Positions 41,595-51,712 of a DNA stretch of 64,000 nucleotides are shown piece after piece; positions within the stretch are counted from its first letter, which is position 1, and each line of letters opens with the position of its first letter. The stretch lies in assembly GCF_004331435.1 (NCBI RefSeq), contig NZ_SJKA01000013.1, forward strand, positions 124,001 to 188,000, written 5' to 3'. The position numbers and the translations under genes were made by a program. The notes below the pieces were generated by a model. It was not told the origin of the DNA, made no database searches, and was given only the letters and a program-made list of their open reading frames with translations. Source of the stretch: Kribbella sindirgiensis (GTDB taxonomy: Bacteria; Actinomycetota; Actinomycetes; Propionibacteriales; Kribbellaceae).

Positions 41595-42371
41595 ATGGCT
41601 AAGCGCATCGAGGTCAGCGGCCTCAACGTCTACTACGGCGACTTCAAGGCCGTCGAGGACGTGTCGATGACGGTCGAGCCCCGCTCGGTCACCGCGTTCA
41701 TCGGCCCGTCCGGCTGCGGCAAGTCCACGTTCCTGCGCACCCTGAACCGGATGCACGAGGTGATCCCGGGCGCCCGCGTCGAGGGCAAGGTGATGCTGGA
41801 CCAGCAGGACCTGTACGGCAACGGCGTCGACCCGGTCGCGGTCCGGCGGGTCGTCGGCATGGTGTTCCAGCGGCCGAACCCGTTCCCGACGATGTCGATC
41901 TTCGACAACGTCGCGTCCGGCCTGAAACTCAACGGCGTCAAGGACCGCAAGAAGCTCACCGAGGTGGTCGAGTCGTCGCTCAAGGGCGCCAACCTCTGGA
42001 ACGAGGTGAAGGACCGGCTCGACAAGCCGGGCGCGGGTCTGTCCGGCGGTCAGCAGCAGCGGCTCTGCATCGCCCGGGCGATCGCGGTCGAGCCCGAGGT
42101 GATCCTGATGGACGAGCCCTGCTCGGCCCTGGACCCGATCTCCACGCTGGCGATCGAGGACCTGATCGAGAAGCTCAAGGACCGTTTCACTGTTGTGATC
42201 GTCACGCACAACATGCAGCAGGCGGCGCGGGTCTCCGACCAGACGGCCTTCTTCAACCTCGCCGCGACCGGCAAGCCCGGCCGGCTGATCGAGATGGCCC
42301 CGACCAAGCAGATCTTCTCCAACCCGGGCGAAAAAGCGACCGAGGACTACATCACGGGTCGCTTCGGCTAG
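41595..42371 (+). CDS. pstB: Phosphate ABC transporter ATPase PstB
   Basis: A 258-residue ABC ATPase with Walker A GPSGCGKSTFLR (about 35-46), signature LSGGQQQR (near 146) and Walker B VILMDEPCSALDP (near 166), in the form typical of PstB. It powers phosphate import. It is the last gene of the operon, and a perfect hairpin follows. No phoU lies downstream, unlike many bacteria; a DUF47 (PhoU-like) gene sits with PiT at 50.6 kb. Confidence 0.97.
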   Translation: MAKRIEVSGLNVYYGDFKAVEDVSMTVEPRSVTAFIGPSGCGKSTFLRTLNRMHEVIPGARVEGKVMLDQQDLYGNGVDPVAVRRVVGMVFQRPNPFPTMSIFDNVASGLKLNGVKDRKKLTEVVESSLKGANLWNEVKDRLDKPGAGLSGGQQQRLCIARAIAVEPEVILMDEPCSALDPISTLAIEDLIEKLKDRFTVVIVTHNMQQAARVSDQTAFFNLAATGKPGRLIEMAPTKQIFSNPGEKATEDYITGRFG

Positions 42372-42390
42372 GTTGTCGTCCGAGTTATCC

Positions 42391-42427
42391 ACAGCTGCGG
42401 GCCGGTGATTCACCGGCCCGCAGCTGT
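42391..42427 (+). terminator. Terminator of the pst operon
   Basis: ACAGCTGCGGGCCGGTG (42391-42407) pairs perfectly over 17 bases with 42411-42427 around a 3-base loop, followed by ATTTGGTGT. It is one of the strongest hairpins in the window. Confidence 0.85.
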
Positions 42428-42554
42428 ATTTGGTGTCAATTGGTGCAACTGTCCACAGATCGGGCGTTTCGCGCTTGCCGTGCCCGCCACTGTGGCCCTC
42501 TGACCGCTAGCCTTTGCCCAGTAAACGCGGGTGAACTGTGACGAAAGGACCATC

Positions 42555-43424
42555 GTGAGCGACCAGAACGTACCCCCGGGCACCGGACCGGAGGACGGCC
42601 GGAACCAGGGACCGGGCGCGCCCGGTGGGCAGCCGTCCTATGGACAGGGCGCCCAAGGCCCCGGACAGAACCCGTACGGCAACCCCGGTGCCACACCGCC
42701 GGGACAGCCCGGCCAGCCGGGGCAGTACGGCCAGCAGCCAGGTGGTCAGCCGGGTTATGGTCAGCAGCCGGGTCAGCCTGGCTACGGCCAGCCGCAGTAC
42801 GGCCAGCAGCCGGGCCAGCCCGGTTACGGCCAGCCCCAGTACGGCCAGCAGCCCGGTCAGCCCGGTTACGGCCAGCCCGGCGGCTACCCGCAGGGTCCTG
42901 ACTACGGCCAGGTGGCGCAGGCGCAGAGCGGCCTCGTGCAGATCCCGGGCATGGGCACCGTGAAGGTGGCCACCATCGGGTCGCGTGCGCTCGCACGCAT
43001 CATCGACAGCGTCATCCTGTACGCGGTCGTCGGCATCCTGTACTTCGTCTTCATCGGCGGTACGGCGGCGGCGACCAACGACGGCACCGTATCCGACGGC
43101 GAGACCGCCGGCATCCTCGGCGGGTTCTTCGCCTTCATCGGTATCTCGGTCCTGATCACGATCCTGTACGAGTTGCTGCTGACGGCGTTCAAGGGCCAGA
43201 CGGTCGGCAAGATGGTGATGGGCATCAAGGTCGTCCGTTCCGCGGACGGTCAGGTCCCTGGCTTCGGTCCGGCGTTCATGCGCTGGCTGCTGCCGATGAT
43301 CGGCGCGTTCCTCTGCTACATCGGCGCGCTGCTCGTCTACCTGTCGCCGCTGTTCGACAGCTCCGGCCGGGTGCAGGGCTGGCACGACAAGGCCGCGAAC
43401 ACGCTGGTGATCGGGCTGCGGTAG
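42555..43424 (+). CDS. RDD-family membrane protein with PGYGQ repeats
   Basis: A 289-residue protein. Residues 1-125 are a low-complexity tail of repeated QPGYGQQP and QPQYGQQP units, and residues 140-289 an RDD domain with RALARIIDSVILYAVVG, FKGQTVGKMVMGIKVV and WHDKAANTLVIGL, with about three membrane helices. The DNA repeat is imperfect with units of about 30-33 bases. Function is unknown; such tails suggest a sticky, disordered interaction region. GTG 42555 has GAAAGGA upstream. The next small gene starts 27 bases later. Confidence 0.83.
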   Translation: MSDQNVPPGTGPEDGRNQGPGAPGGQPSYGQGAQGPGQNPYGNPGATPPGQPGQPGQYGQQPGGQPGYGQQPGQPGYGQPQYGQQPGQPGYGQPQYGQQPGQPGYGQPGGYPQGPDYGQVAQAQSGLVQIPGMGTVKVATIGSRALARIIDSVILYAVVGILYFVFIGGTAAATNDGTVSDGETAGILGGFFAFIGISVLITILYELLLTAFKGQTVGKMVMGIKVVRSADGQVPGFGPAFMRWLLPMIGAFLCYIGALLVYLSPLFDSSGRVQGWHDKAANTLVIGLR

Positions 43425-43451
43425 TCGGCTGAAGGAAACTGGGGAGGGGCT

Positions 43452-43940
43452 GTGCTGAATCCGTTCGAGCAGGACTGGTGGGATGCGTGGAACTTGTGGA
43501 GCGCATTGGGCCAGGGTGTTCAGCTGCAGCCTCTCCCGCCGCCGGTGCCACTGGGCCCCGGCGAGACCGCTCACGCGGTCGAACCTTGCGAGGTGCAACG
43601 GTTCGACGGCATCCGGCTCGCCTTCGGGAGCTCCCACGGCAACGCGTCGGCAGCGCAATGGCGCACCATCGACAACGGTACGGCGGTGCTCACGCGGTTC
43701 CGCGTGCTACTGCTGAACCGCAACGGCCAGCAGGACTTCGGGCTGGCGGCCGTGACCCGGATGTGGACCGAGCATGACGGGACCGTTCTTGCCTACGGGG
43801 ACACTCAGTACAAGTTGCGGGTGCCGCGGCCGGTGTGGTTCGACGTCATGTTGAACCATGTCGCGTTCAACCGGCGGATCGACCTCGTGGTCCCGCCGTT
43901 CGTGCAGGCCGCGTGGCAGCGCGCCGGCCTGATCAGGTGA
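43452..43940 (+). CDS. Hypothetical protein
   Basis: A 162-residue soluble protein that I do not recognise. It opens VLNPFEQDWWDAWNLWSALG and has beta-rich blocks (AVLTRFRVLLLNRNGQQDFG, KLRVPRPVWFDVML). There are no membrane segments or Cys motifs. GTG 43452 follows GGGGAGGGG. It lies directly after an RDD-family gene and may share its transcript. The gene converges on a DUF2752 gene with only six bases between the stops. Confidence 0.7.
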   Translation: MLNPFEQDWWDAWNLWSALGQGVQLQPLPPPVPLGPGETAHAVEPCEVQRFDGIRLAFGSSHGNASAAQWRTIDNGTAVLTRFRVLLLNRNGQQDFGLAAVTRMWTEHDGTVLAYGDTQYKLRVPRPVWFDVMLNHVAFNRRIDLVVPPFVQAAWQRAGLIR

Positions 43941-43946
43941 CCGGCA

Positions 43947-44372
43947 CTAGAAATTCCGTAGTACGCCGAAGATCAGCAAGGCGCCCAGAGCAACTTTCGT
44001 GAGGATCGCGACCGCGCGTGGGCTGAGGCGCCGGCGTGGCAGGTTGAGCCAGCCGGCGCGGGACAGCGACCAGGCGAGGACTTCGTAGCCGATGGCAACA
44101 CCGATGAGCGGGCCGAGGATCAGGACCGCGGCGTTGAAGTGCCAGGCGGCGTTCAGGTCGCCTTCGAGGAGTGCCGCGGCCATTCTGGTCGCTCCGCAGA
44201 ACGGGCAGTCGAGACCCGTCAGCGTGTGCAGCGGGCACGGGATGCCGAGGCCGGACAGCCGGTAGATCCCGGCCAGCGCGAAGCCGCCGATCCCCACTCC
44301 GGCCAGTCCCCAGACGCGGCGATCGACAGGTTTGACCGGTCCTTGTGGACGGGGCATCACCGCGAAGGTCAC
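43947..44372 (-). CDS. DUF2752 membrane protein
   Basis: A 141-residue protein with the DUF2752 signature GIPCPLHTLTGLDCPFCGATR (Cys-rich, near 42-62) between membrane helices (about 18-34, 80-105 and 122-138). The role of the family is unknown; the Cys set could bind metal. GTG 44372 has GGTGGGA before it and is preferred over ATG 44357. It is divergent from the next RDD gene, with 55 bases between the starts. Confidence 0.8.
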   Translation of the reverse strand: MTFAVMPRPQGPVKPVDRRVWGLAGVGIGGFALAGIYRLSGLGIPCPLHTLTGLDCPFCGATRMAAALLEGDLNAAWHFNAAVLILGPLIGVAIGYEVLAWSLSRAGWLNLPRRRLSPRAVAILTKVALGALLIFGVLRNF

Positions 44373-44427
44373 GTTCCCACCGTACCCGCGATACTGGTCG
44401 CATCGATCGACTGGGAGACGGATTCCG

Positions 44428-45108
44428 ATGAGCACACCGACGCCGCCCGACGACAACCGGCCGCAGGACCGGCCGCAGGACCGGCCGTACGGAAACACCG
44501 AGCCGGGGTACGGGTACGGACAGCAGCCGGGCTACGGGTACGGACAACAGCCACACCAGCATCCCCAGCAGGCGCCGTACGGGCCGGGCTACGGGCAGCC
44601 GTACGGCTCGGCCTACGGCCAGCAGCCCTACGGCTCCTATGGCTACGGCTACGGCGCTCCGATGCCGCCCCTGGCCGACTGGGGGCCCCGCGTCGCCGCG
44701 TCACTGATCGACAGCCTGATCGTGCTGGTGCCGATGGCAATCGGATACGGCGCTCTGATCTGGAACGTCGTGGCGCGCGAAGACAACCCTTCCCCGGACG
44801 ACAATCCACAGTGGTGGGCGATCATCCTCTTCCTGGTGTGCCTCGTCGCCGCCATCGCGCTCAGCCTGTGGAACCGGGTCTTCCGGCAGGGACGGACCGG
44901 ACAGAGCGTGGGCAAGAGCGCGCTGCACATCAAGCTGATCGACGCCGTGTCCGGAGAGCCGATCGGCGCCGGCAAGTCCTTCCTCCGCGACTTCCTCAGC
45001 GGCCTCTTCAACAACGCCTGCTTCCTGAACCTGCTCTGGCCCTTGTGGGACGACCAGAAGCAGACCTGGCACGACAAGGTCATCAACACCTACGTGGTGA
45101 AGATCTGA
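44428..45108 (+). CDS. RDD-family membrane protein with GYGQQ repeats
   Basis: A 226-residue protein with a low-complexity start (about 10-85, GYGYGQQPGYGYGQQP and SAYGQQPYGSYGYGYG) and an RDD domain (ADWGPRVAASLIDSLIVLVP, GQSVGKSALHIKLIDA, WHDKVINTYVVKI) with about three helices. The end is close to that of the RDD gene at 19.2 kb (LLWPLWDDQKQTWHDKV against LWPLWDDKKQALHDKV), so the two may be paralogues. The ATG has GGGAGA upstream. Function is unknown. Confidence 0.83.
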   Translation: MSTPTPPDDNRPQDRPQDRPYGNTEPGYGYGQQPGYGYGQQPHQHPQQAPYGPGYGQPYGSAYGQQPYGSYGYGYGAPMPPLADWGPRVAASLIDSLIVLVPMAIGYGALIWNVVAREDNPSPDDNPQWWAIILFLVCLVAAIALSLWNRVFRQGRTGQSVGKSALHIKLIDAVSGEPIGAGKSFLRDFLSGLFNNACFLNLLWPLWDDQKQTWHDKVINTYVVKI

Positions 45109-45110
45109 CG

Positions 45111-45665
45111 TCAGTGCGAACGCAGTAGACCCGCGCAGGCCACGGCCCACAGCACACTGCTGAAGGTGCCGATGATGAAGCGCTCCGCAACAGCTTGCGG
45201 CGTGACCGAGGCAGGCTGGTCGGGGCTGCGGAGCTCGGGGTACCTGGCGAGTCCCTTGATCGCCAGCACCACAGCGATGCCTTCCGGCCAGCCGGAGACC
45301 AGTGACGCGTAGATAGCCATTCGCTCGAGCGCACCGATCAGAGCGCCGCCACGCAGCACCTCACCGGCTTTCTGCGTCGACTGGGCTCGTGTGCTCCTCC
45401 GGTCGGCCAGGGCCATCACAGAGGTCGTCAGCGGCCCGCCACCCGTCACTGCCAACGCTCCGGCCAGCAGGAGCAGTATGTTCCACCAGCGCTCGGCCCA
45501 GCCGTCCACTCCGTGCCCAGCGAGCAGCAGTACGCCGACAGCTGCCAGACAGGCCAGCATGACGCCACTGATGACGATCTGGAGGTTGGAGCCCGACCTG
45601 GGCACCCAGGCGAGTACGGCGAGGACCAGCGCGGCACCGGTCAGCGACAGGACCAGCGCCGTCAC
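45111..45665 (-). CDS. Membrane protein coupled to a SatD-like regulator
   Basis: A 184-residue protein with about four hydrophobic segments (2-19, 29-50, 60-78 and 160-178). It starts at a GTG overlapping the stop of the SatD-like gene (GTGA), so it is translationally coupled. In other bacteria SatD is often paired with a small membrane protein, and this may be the local equivalent. I recognise no transport motif. It converges on the RDD gene with two bases between stops. Confidence 0.7.
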   Translation of the reverse strand: MTALVLSLTGAALVLAVLAWVPRSGSNLQIVISGVMLACLAAVGVLLLAGHGVDGWAERWWNILLLLAGALAVTGGGPLTTSVMALADRRSTRAQSTQKAGEVLRGGALIGALERMAIYASLVSGWPEGIAVVLAIKGLARYPELRSPDQPASVTPQAVAERFIIGTFSSVLWAVACAGLLRSH

Positions 45666-46261
45666 GCAGCAGCCCCGGCACCGAGGAGGTCCGCGGCGAG
45701 CACCCGTCCGCGCTGTTCCTCGGCGACGCCCGCGGCCTGGGCGCGTTGCGTCACTGCCGACTGGCTGATGCCGAGTTTCACACCGATCTCCCGCCTCGTG
45801 AGTCCTTCGCCCAACAGGTCGGCCACGGCCCAGCCACGGTCACTGCGACGCCGCAGCACGGACGCCATCAGCCAGAGCACCGTCTCCACCTGCTCTGCTC
45901 TGCGCGAGTCCGCTCCGACCACGTTCACGTGGTGCTGGCTCGACTTCGCCCGCGTCACCGCCTCCCGCGCGAACACGTACGCGTCGCCGCTTCCGGCGCG
46001 GGTGCTGCGCGGCAGCGGCTCGGTGACGTCACCGACGCCGAGTCCGACGTACCAGTTGTCCGACCGCAGCAGTTCGACGATCACGTCGATGGTCGGACGG
46101 GCCTCGGACAGCACCCCCTGCACCTCGTCGCCGGCGGTCCGCTCGAACTTCCGCAGCAGTCCGGCCCGCCGCGGCCGGCGGTTCAGGGAGTTCAGTAGCT
46201 CAGGTACGAGATCGCTCGTGCTTCGGCTGCCGCGCTGATCTACCGTGAGAACGAAGACCAT
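45662..46261 (-). CDS. SatD-like protein with C-terminal helix-turn-helix
   Basis: A 199-residue protein. Its first 130 residues follow the SatD pattern: MVFVLTVDQRGSR, then FERTAGDEVQGVL, then WYVGLGVGDV, then GDAYVFAREAVTRAK. The last part is a helix-turn-helix (GLTRREIGVKLGISQSAVTQRAQAAG, about 160-186). SatD proteins are linked to acid or stress responses, but the mechanism is unknown. ATG 46261 has a perfect AGAAGGAGGTG ribosome site. A palindrome upstream may be its own operator. The membrane protein downstream is coupled to it. Confidence 0.75.
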   Translation of the reverse strand: MVFVLTVDQRGSRSTSDLVPELLNSLNRRPRRAGLLRKFERTAGDEVQGVLSEARPTIDVIVELLRSDNWYVGLGVGDVTEPLPRSTRAGSGDAYVFAREAVTRAKSSQHHVNVVGADSRRAEQVETVLWLMASVLRRRSDRGWAVADLLGEGLTRREIGVKLGISQSAVTQRAQAAGVAEEQRGRVLAADLLGAGAAA

Positions 46262-46301
46262 CCCTGCACCTCCTTCTGAACGGCTTAAGGCTACAGTCTT
46301 A

Positions 46302-46316
46302 TTCACGTAGAGTGAA
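46302..46316. promoter_or_regulatory. TTCAC-N5-GTGAA palindrome, candidate operator
   Basis: TTCACGTAGAGTGAA is a perfect 5+5 inverted repeat in an AT-rich patch about 40 bases before the SatD-like gene. It is a good place for autoregulation by that protein's helix-turn-helix (inference). Confidence 0.5.
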
Positions 46317-46400
46317 GGGTAAAACCTGAATCGGTTCAGCCGGTTACTCCCCGTATCCGGCCCGGAGCCGGATTCACGCCGGGCCGGACGGGGACCGTAC

Positions 46401-48023
<1,623 letters not shown>

Positions 48024-48028
48024 GCTGC

Positions 48029-48140
48029 TGCTCCCTACGCCGGAATTACCCGGACAGGTTCGGCGGTCGGCGGCGCCGGCGATCAGAGTGTTCTCTGGCC
48101 AGCCGCCCTCTCAGCCCACTACGGTGCGAGCTCCCGCGGT
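48029..48140 (-). ncRNA. TPP riboswitch upstream of thiC
   Basis: On the - strand the leader contains CTGAGAGGG and, about 60 bases further, ACCTGTCCGGGTAATTCC followed by GGCGTAGGGA, the two conserved halves of the thi-box aptamer. Complementary GCTC and GGAGC close the outer stem. Its end is about 6 bases from the thiC start, so thiamine pyrophosphate probably controls translation start by masking the ribosome site (GGGAGC). Confidence 0.95.
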
Positions 48141-48186
48141 ATCGAGTTGTCACGGACACCCTAGACGAAGCCTGTAGGTTCTAGAG

Positions 48187-48933
48187 ATGCGAGACCTCGT
48201 CTACCCGCCAGTCGTCGCCTTCGCGAAGACCGCGTTCAAGGTGCTGGACCTGAAGATCCGCCGGACCGGGACCGAGCACGTCCCGCCGACCGGCGGAGCG
48301 CTGATCGCGATCAACCACATCAGCTACGTCGACTTCATCCTGGGCGGGTACGGCGCTCTGCCGGCCAAGCGGCTCGTCCGGTTCATGGCCAAGGAGGTGC
48401 TGTTCCGCAACCGGATCTCCGGGCCGTTGATGCGCGGGATGCACCACATCCCGGTGGACCGGGACGCGGGCGCCGCGTCGTACCAGCAGGCCCTGGAGTA
48501 CCTGGCGGCCGGTGAGCTGGTCGGTGTGTTCCCGGAGGCGACGATCAGCCGGTCGTTCGAGCTCAAGGAGTTCAAGTCCGGTACGGTGCGGATGGCGGCG
48601 GAGGCCGGCGTACCGGTGCTGCCGATGATCCTGTGGGGTACGCAGCGGATGTTCACCAAGGACCACCCGCGGGACTTCACCCGGCATCGGCCGATCTCGA
48701 TCAGCATCGGCGCACCGATCACGGTGACCCGCGACGACGACCCGGCCGAGGCGACCGCGCACCTGCGGTCCACGATGGCCGGGATGCTGGACGAGACGAT
48801 CCGCGCCTACCCCGAGCAGCCCGCGGGCGCCTGGTGGCTGCCGGCGGCGTACGGCGGCAGCGCGCCGACGCCCGAGGAGGCCCGACGGCTGGACGCCGAG
48901 GAGCTCGCCAGGCGGGCAGCCAAACGTCAGTAG
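48187..48933 (+). CDS. Lysophospholipid (1-acylglycerol-3-phosphate) acyltransferase
   Basis: A 248-residue PlsC-type acyltransferase. The catalytic NHISYVD (NHX4D; about 42-48) and FPEATIS (about 117-123) are present, with RFMAKEVLFRN between them. It should add a fatty acyl chain to lysophosphatidate or a related acceptor at the membrane. The C-terminal 25 residues (TPEEARRLDAEELARRAAKR) are helical and basic. The ATG lies about 45 bases from the edge of the thiC leader, so the two divergent units share a short region. Confidence 0.9.
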   Translation: MRDLVYPPVVAFAKTAFKVLDLKIRRTGTEHVPPTGGALIAINHISYVDFILGGYGALPAKRLVRFMAKEVLFRNRISGPLMRGMHHIPVDRDAGAASYQQALEYLAAGELVGVFPEATISRSFELKEFKSGTVRMAAEAGVPVLPMILWGTQRMFTKDHPRDFTRHRPISISIGAPITVTRDDDPAEATAHLRSTMAGMLDETIRAYPEQPAGAWWLPAAYGGSAPTPEEARRLDAEELARRAAKRQ

Positions 48934-48984
48934 GGCGGACCAGACCTTGACCCTCGGCCCGGTACGAGGGTACGAAGTCTTTCG

Positions 48985-49590
48985 TTGACGGAGCAGGAAC
49001 CTGGGGGGTCCCTGTGCGGCGGGCGGCTGCGGTGGCTCGCGTACCAGGAGCGGGCGGGGATGGTTTTGTACGATTCACCGGAAGAGCTGCATCTGTTCGA
49101 CCCGGGGGCGCTGACGCCGGCCCCGCACGTGGCCGAGCACATCCCGGACGCCGGGGCGTTCTTCGTCGACTGGGCGACCCGGGGACTGTCCGCGGACCGT
49201 GCCCGCGAGATCGAGTCCGCGGTGAACGGCCGGCGCAACCAGAACGGCTGGTTCCCGCTCGAGTCGCTGGACAGCATCGGTCGCAAGGGCTTCTGGCGCG
49301 GCCCGCTGACCTACCTGGCCCGGATGACGGCCGACGACGCCCGGATCATGCAGGAGTGGGCCACGGACGGCCTCGGCGGCACCCAGTCGAGCCGCATCGA
49401 GGCAACCGTCGACCACCTGCTCCACCAGCAGGGCCACGCGGCCGCAGCCACCTGGGCGGTCGCTGTCCGCCCACGCACCTACCTGGACGCAGAGGTCCTC
49501 GGCGACCGCCTCCTGGCCGCCTGGGAGTACAACCTCGGCTCCATCCGCGCCAAGGACGTAGCCAAGTCCGTACGCCGCTGGAACCGCTAG
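48985..49590 (+). CDS. Hypothetical protein
   Basis: A 201-residue soluble protein that I do not recognise. It is helical, with a motif RNQNGWFPLESLDSIGRKGFWRG near 85 and a C-terminal basic end (AKDVAKSVRRWNR). The frame starts at TTG 48985, which is weak; ATG 49060 (MVLYDSPEEL), with GGAGCGGGG before it, is a reasonable alternative. It converges on the phosphate transporter gene with about 30 bases between stops. No membrane segment is visible. Confidence 0.6.
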   Translation: MTEQEPGGSLCGGRLRWLAYQERAGMVLYDSPEELHLFDPGALTPAPHVAEHIPDAGAFFVDWATRGLSADRAREIESAVNGRRNQNGWFPLESLDSIGRKGFWRGPLTYLARMTADDARIMQEWATDGLGGTQSSRIEATVDHLLHQQGHAAAATWAVAVRPRTYLDAEVLGDRLLAAWEYNLGSIRAKDVAKSVRRWNR

Positions 49591-49622
49591 TGGGGGTCTG
49601 GGGGCTGAACCGGTTCGGGACC

Positions 49623-50621
49623 CTACTCGAGGATCAGGTGAGCCAGTCCGTAGACGCCGGCCGCGACGATGCCGGCGGCGGGGATGGTCAGGATCCACGC
49701 GGTCACGATGCCCTTGGCGACGCCCCAGCGGACGGCGGACAGGCGCTTGGTGGCGCCGGCGCCCATCACCGCGGAGGTGATCGTGTGGGTGGTGGAGACC
49801 GGGGCGTGCAGGCCGATCGCCATCACGTACAGCACGGTGGCGGCGACCGCCTCGGAGGCGAACCCGCGGGCCGGGTCCAGGTGGATGATCCGGCGGCCGA
49901 GCGTCCGCATGATCCGCCAGCCGCCGGAGTAGGTGCCGAGCGAGATCGCGGTCGCGGCGGACAGCTTCACCCAGATCGGGATCCCGTCACCCTTGCTCAC
50001 GTGACCGGTGGTGAGCAGCGCCAGGAAGATCACGCCCATCGTCTTCTGGGCGTCCTGGAGTCCGTGCCCGAGCGCCATGGCGGCGGCCGACAGTGACTGC
50101 GCCAGCCGGAAGCCGCGCGTGGTCCGTCCGGGGTTGCTGTTCCGGAAGATCCACAGGATCGCGGTCATCAGCAGGAACGCGCCGAGGAACCCGACCGCGG
50201 GTGACAGCACCATCGGGATGACGACCTTGTCGACGATGCCCGACCACAGCACGACGCTGCTCGACGCCAGCCCGGCGCCGACCAGGCCGCCGATCAGCGC
50301 GTGCGACGAGGAGCTGGGCAGACCGAAGTACCAGGTGATCAGGTTCCAGGTGATGGCGCCGACCAGCGCGGCGATCACGATCACCAGGCCGTGTTTGCCG
50401 CTCGGCGCGCTGATGATGCCCTTGCCGACGGTGTCGGCCACCTCGGTCCCGAGGAAGGCGCCGAGGAAGTTCATCACCGCGGCCATCACCAGCGCCACCC
50501 GCGGCGTCAGCGCCCGGGTGGACACCGAGGTCGCGATCGCGTTGGCGGCGTCGTGGAACCCGTTGGTGTAGTCGAAGGCCAGCGCGATGACGACGACGGC
50601 GATGACGAGCGTGAGCTCCAC
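49623..50621 (-). CDS. Low-affinity inorganic phosphate transporter PiT
   Basis: A 332-residue phosphate permease of the PiT family with about nine or ten helices. The two signature repeats are clear: YTNGFHDAANAIATSVSTRAL (about 18-38) and STTHTITSAVMGAG (about 278-291), with GLPSSSSHALIGGLVGAG near 99. It imports metal-phosphate with protons. The DUF47 gene lies directly upstream on the same strand (two bases apart), the usual pairing. It complements the high-affinity PstSCAB system at 38-42 kb. Confidence 0.95.
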   Translation of the reverse strand: MELTLVIAVVVIALAFDYTNGFHDAANAIATSVSTRALTPRVALVMAAVMNFLGAFLGTEVADTVGKGIISAPSGKHGLVIVIAALVGAITWNLITWYFGLPSSSSHALIGGLVGAGLASSSVVLWSGIVDKVVIPMVLSPAVGFLGAFLLMTAILWIFRNSNPGRTTRGFRLAQSLSAAAMALGHGLQDAQKTMGVIFLALLTTGHVSKGDGIPIWVKLSAATAISLGTYSGGWRIMRTLGRRIIHLDPARGFASEAVAATVLYVMAIGLHAPVSTTHTITSAVMGAGATKRLSAVRWGVAKGIVTAWILTIPAAGIVAAGVYGLAHLILE

Positions 50622-50623
50622 GC

Positions 50624-51256
50624 TCAGCTCTCCTTGACAGCGATCTGCTCGACCGTGTTGGCGACGTGCTCGAAGGCGTCGACCGCCTCCTCCAGCAGGT
50701 CGACCACGGTCTTGAGCTTCATCACCGTCAGCGCCTCGTACTCACCGCTGAACAGCTTGGCGATCAGCCGCCGGTGCACCGCGTCACCGGTGTTCTCGAG
50801 GCGGTTGATCTCGATCCAGTACTCGGCCAGGTCCTTCATGGTCCGCAGCCGGGGCATCGTCTCGGCGGTCAGCTGCGCGGCTCGCTGCAGCACCTCGATC
50901 TGCTCGGCCACCTCTTCCGGCAGCTTCTCCAGGTTGAAGAGGTGGATCGTGTCGACCGCCTCCTCCATGAAGTCCATGACATCGTCCAGATCGGAGGCCA
51001 GCCGGTAGATGTCCTCACGGTCGAACGGGGTGACGAAGGTCGAGTTCACCCGGCGAATGATCGAGTGGGTGGTCTCGTCGGCCGCGTGTTCCGCGTCCTT
51101 CATCTGGGCAGCGATCTGGTGGCTCGCGGAGAGCCCGGTCCCCGCCGTACTGCCGAGCAATTCCGCCAGGATCCGCGATCCCTCCACGAGGTGGTTCGCG
51201 GACTCGGTGAAAAGGTCGTAGAACGTCGGGTCGTTCGGACGCAGACGTAACGGCAC
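50624..51256 (-). CDS. DUF47 (PhoU-like) phosphate transport regulator
   Basis: A 210-residue helical protein of the DUF47 family, related to PhoU and usually paired with PiT. Marks are PNDPTFYDLFTESANHLVEG, DAEHAADETTHSIIRRVN, TPFDREDIYRLASDLDDVMD and NRLENTGDAVHRRLIAKLF. It probably gates or adjusts PiT activity in response to phosphate. GTG 51256 follows GGAGCTTGAA and gives the standard start; the frame stays open to 51283. It lies two bases upstream of the PiT gene, so the two are one unit. Confidence 0.9.
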   Translation of the reverse strand: MPLRLRPNDPTFYDLFTESANHLVEGSRILAELLGSTAGTGLSASHQIAAQMKDAEHAADETTHSIIRRVNSTFVTPFDREDIYRLASDLDDVMDFMEEAVDTIHLFNLEKLPEEVAEQIEVLQRAAQLTAETMPRLRTMKDLAEYWIEINRLENTGDAVHRRLIAKLFSGEYEALTVMKLKTVVDLLEEAVDAFEHVANTVEQIAVKES

Positions 51257-51395
51257 TTCAAGCTCCGGATGAACGAGGGACAAACCGTGAACATGCTAGG
51301 GGGAACACGCGGTTGACATGGCATCCGCCCCGATCAACGTAGCGCGTCGCGGTGAACCGGGTTTCCCGGCGCGCACGACCAGTAACAGATCGGTT

Positions 51396-51710
51396 TCAGC
51401 GTGTTATCACTGCGTACAGGTCGAAGAGCCCGACCACGAGCACCAGACCGGCCGCGATCCGGAGCACGTTGTCGTGGCCGAGGGCATGGACCGCACCGCC
51501 CTTCGTACGGCCGTAGACGGCGCTCACCGCCGCCCAGCAGCCCATCGAGAGCACGAGAACGACGATCCCGAGACCGGTCCGGACGTCGGACGAGCCGTGG
51601 CCGGAGGCAAGCAGCAGGACGCCGTTGGCGATCAGTCCGAGCGCCGTACGCCGCCACGCCAGCAGTGTCCGCTCCGGCTGGCGGCCTGGATCCGGTGTGC
51701 TCATCGCCAC
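51396..51710 (-). CDS. DUF202 membrane protein
   Basis: A 104-residue protein with the DUF202 opening ERTLLAWRRTALGLIANG (about 13-30) and three membrane helices. The function of the family is unknown. It follows another DUF202 gene with only a couple of bases between stop and start, and both sit downstream of the GH3 lipoprotein gene in one operon. ATG 51704 is an alternative start. The region 51284-51395 holds no gene. Confidence 0.85.
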   Translation of the reverse strand: MAMSTPDPGRQPERTLLAWRRTALGLIANGVLLLASGHGSSDVRTGLGIVVLVLSMGCWAAVSAVYGRTKGGAVHALGHDNVLRIAAGLVLVVGLFDLYAVITR

Positions 51711-51712
51711 AC

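Noticed and set aside
42700..42900. 30-33-base imperfect repeats after pstB, considered as a repeat array
   Set aside because: They are in frame and code for the PGYGQ tail of an RDD protein.
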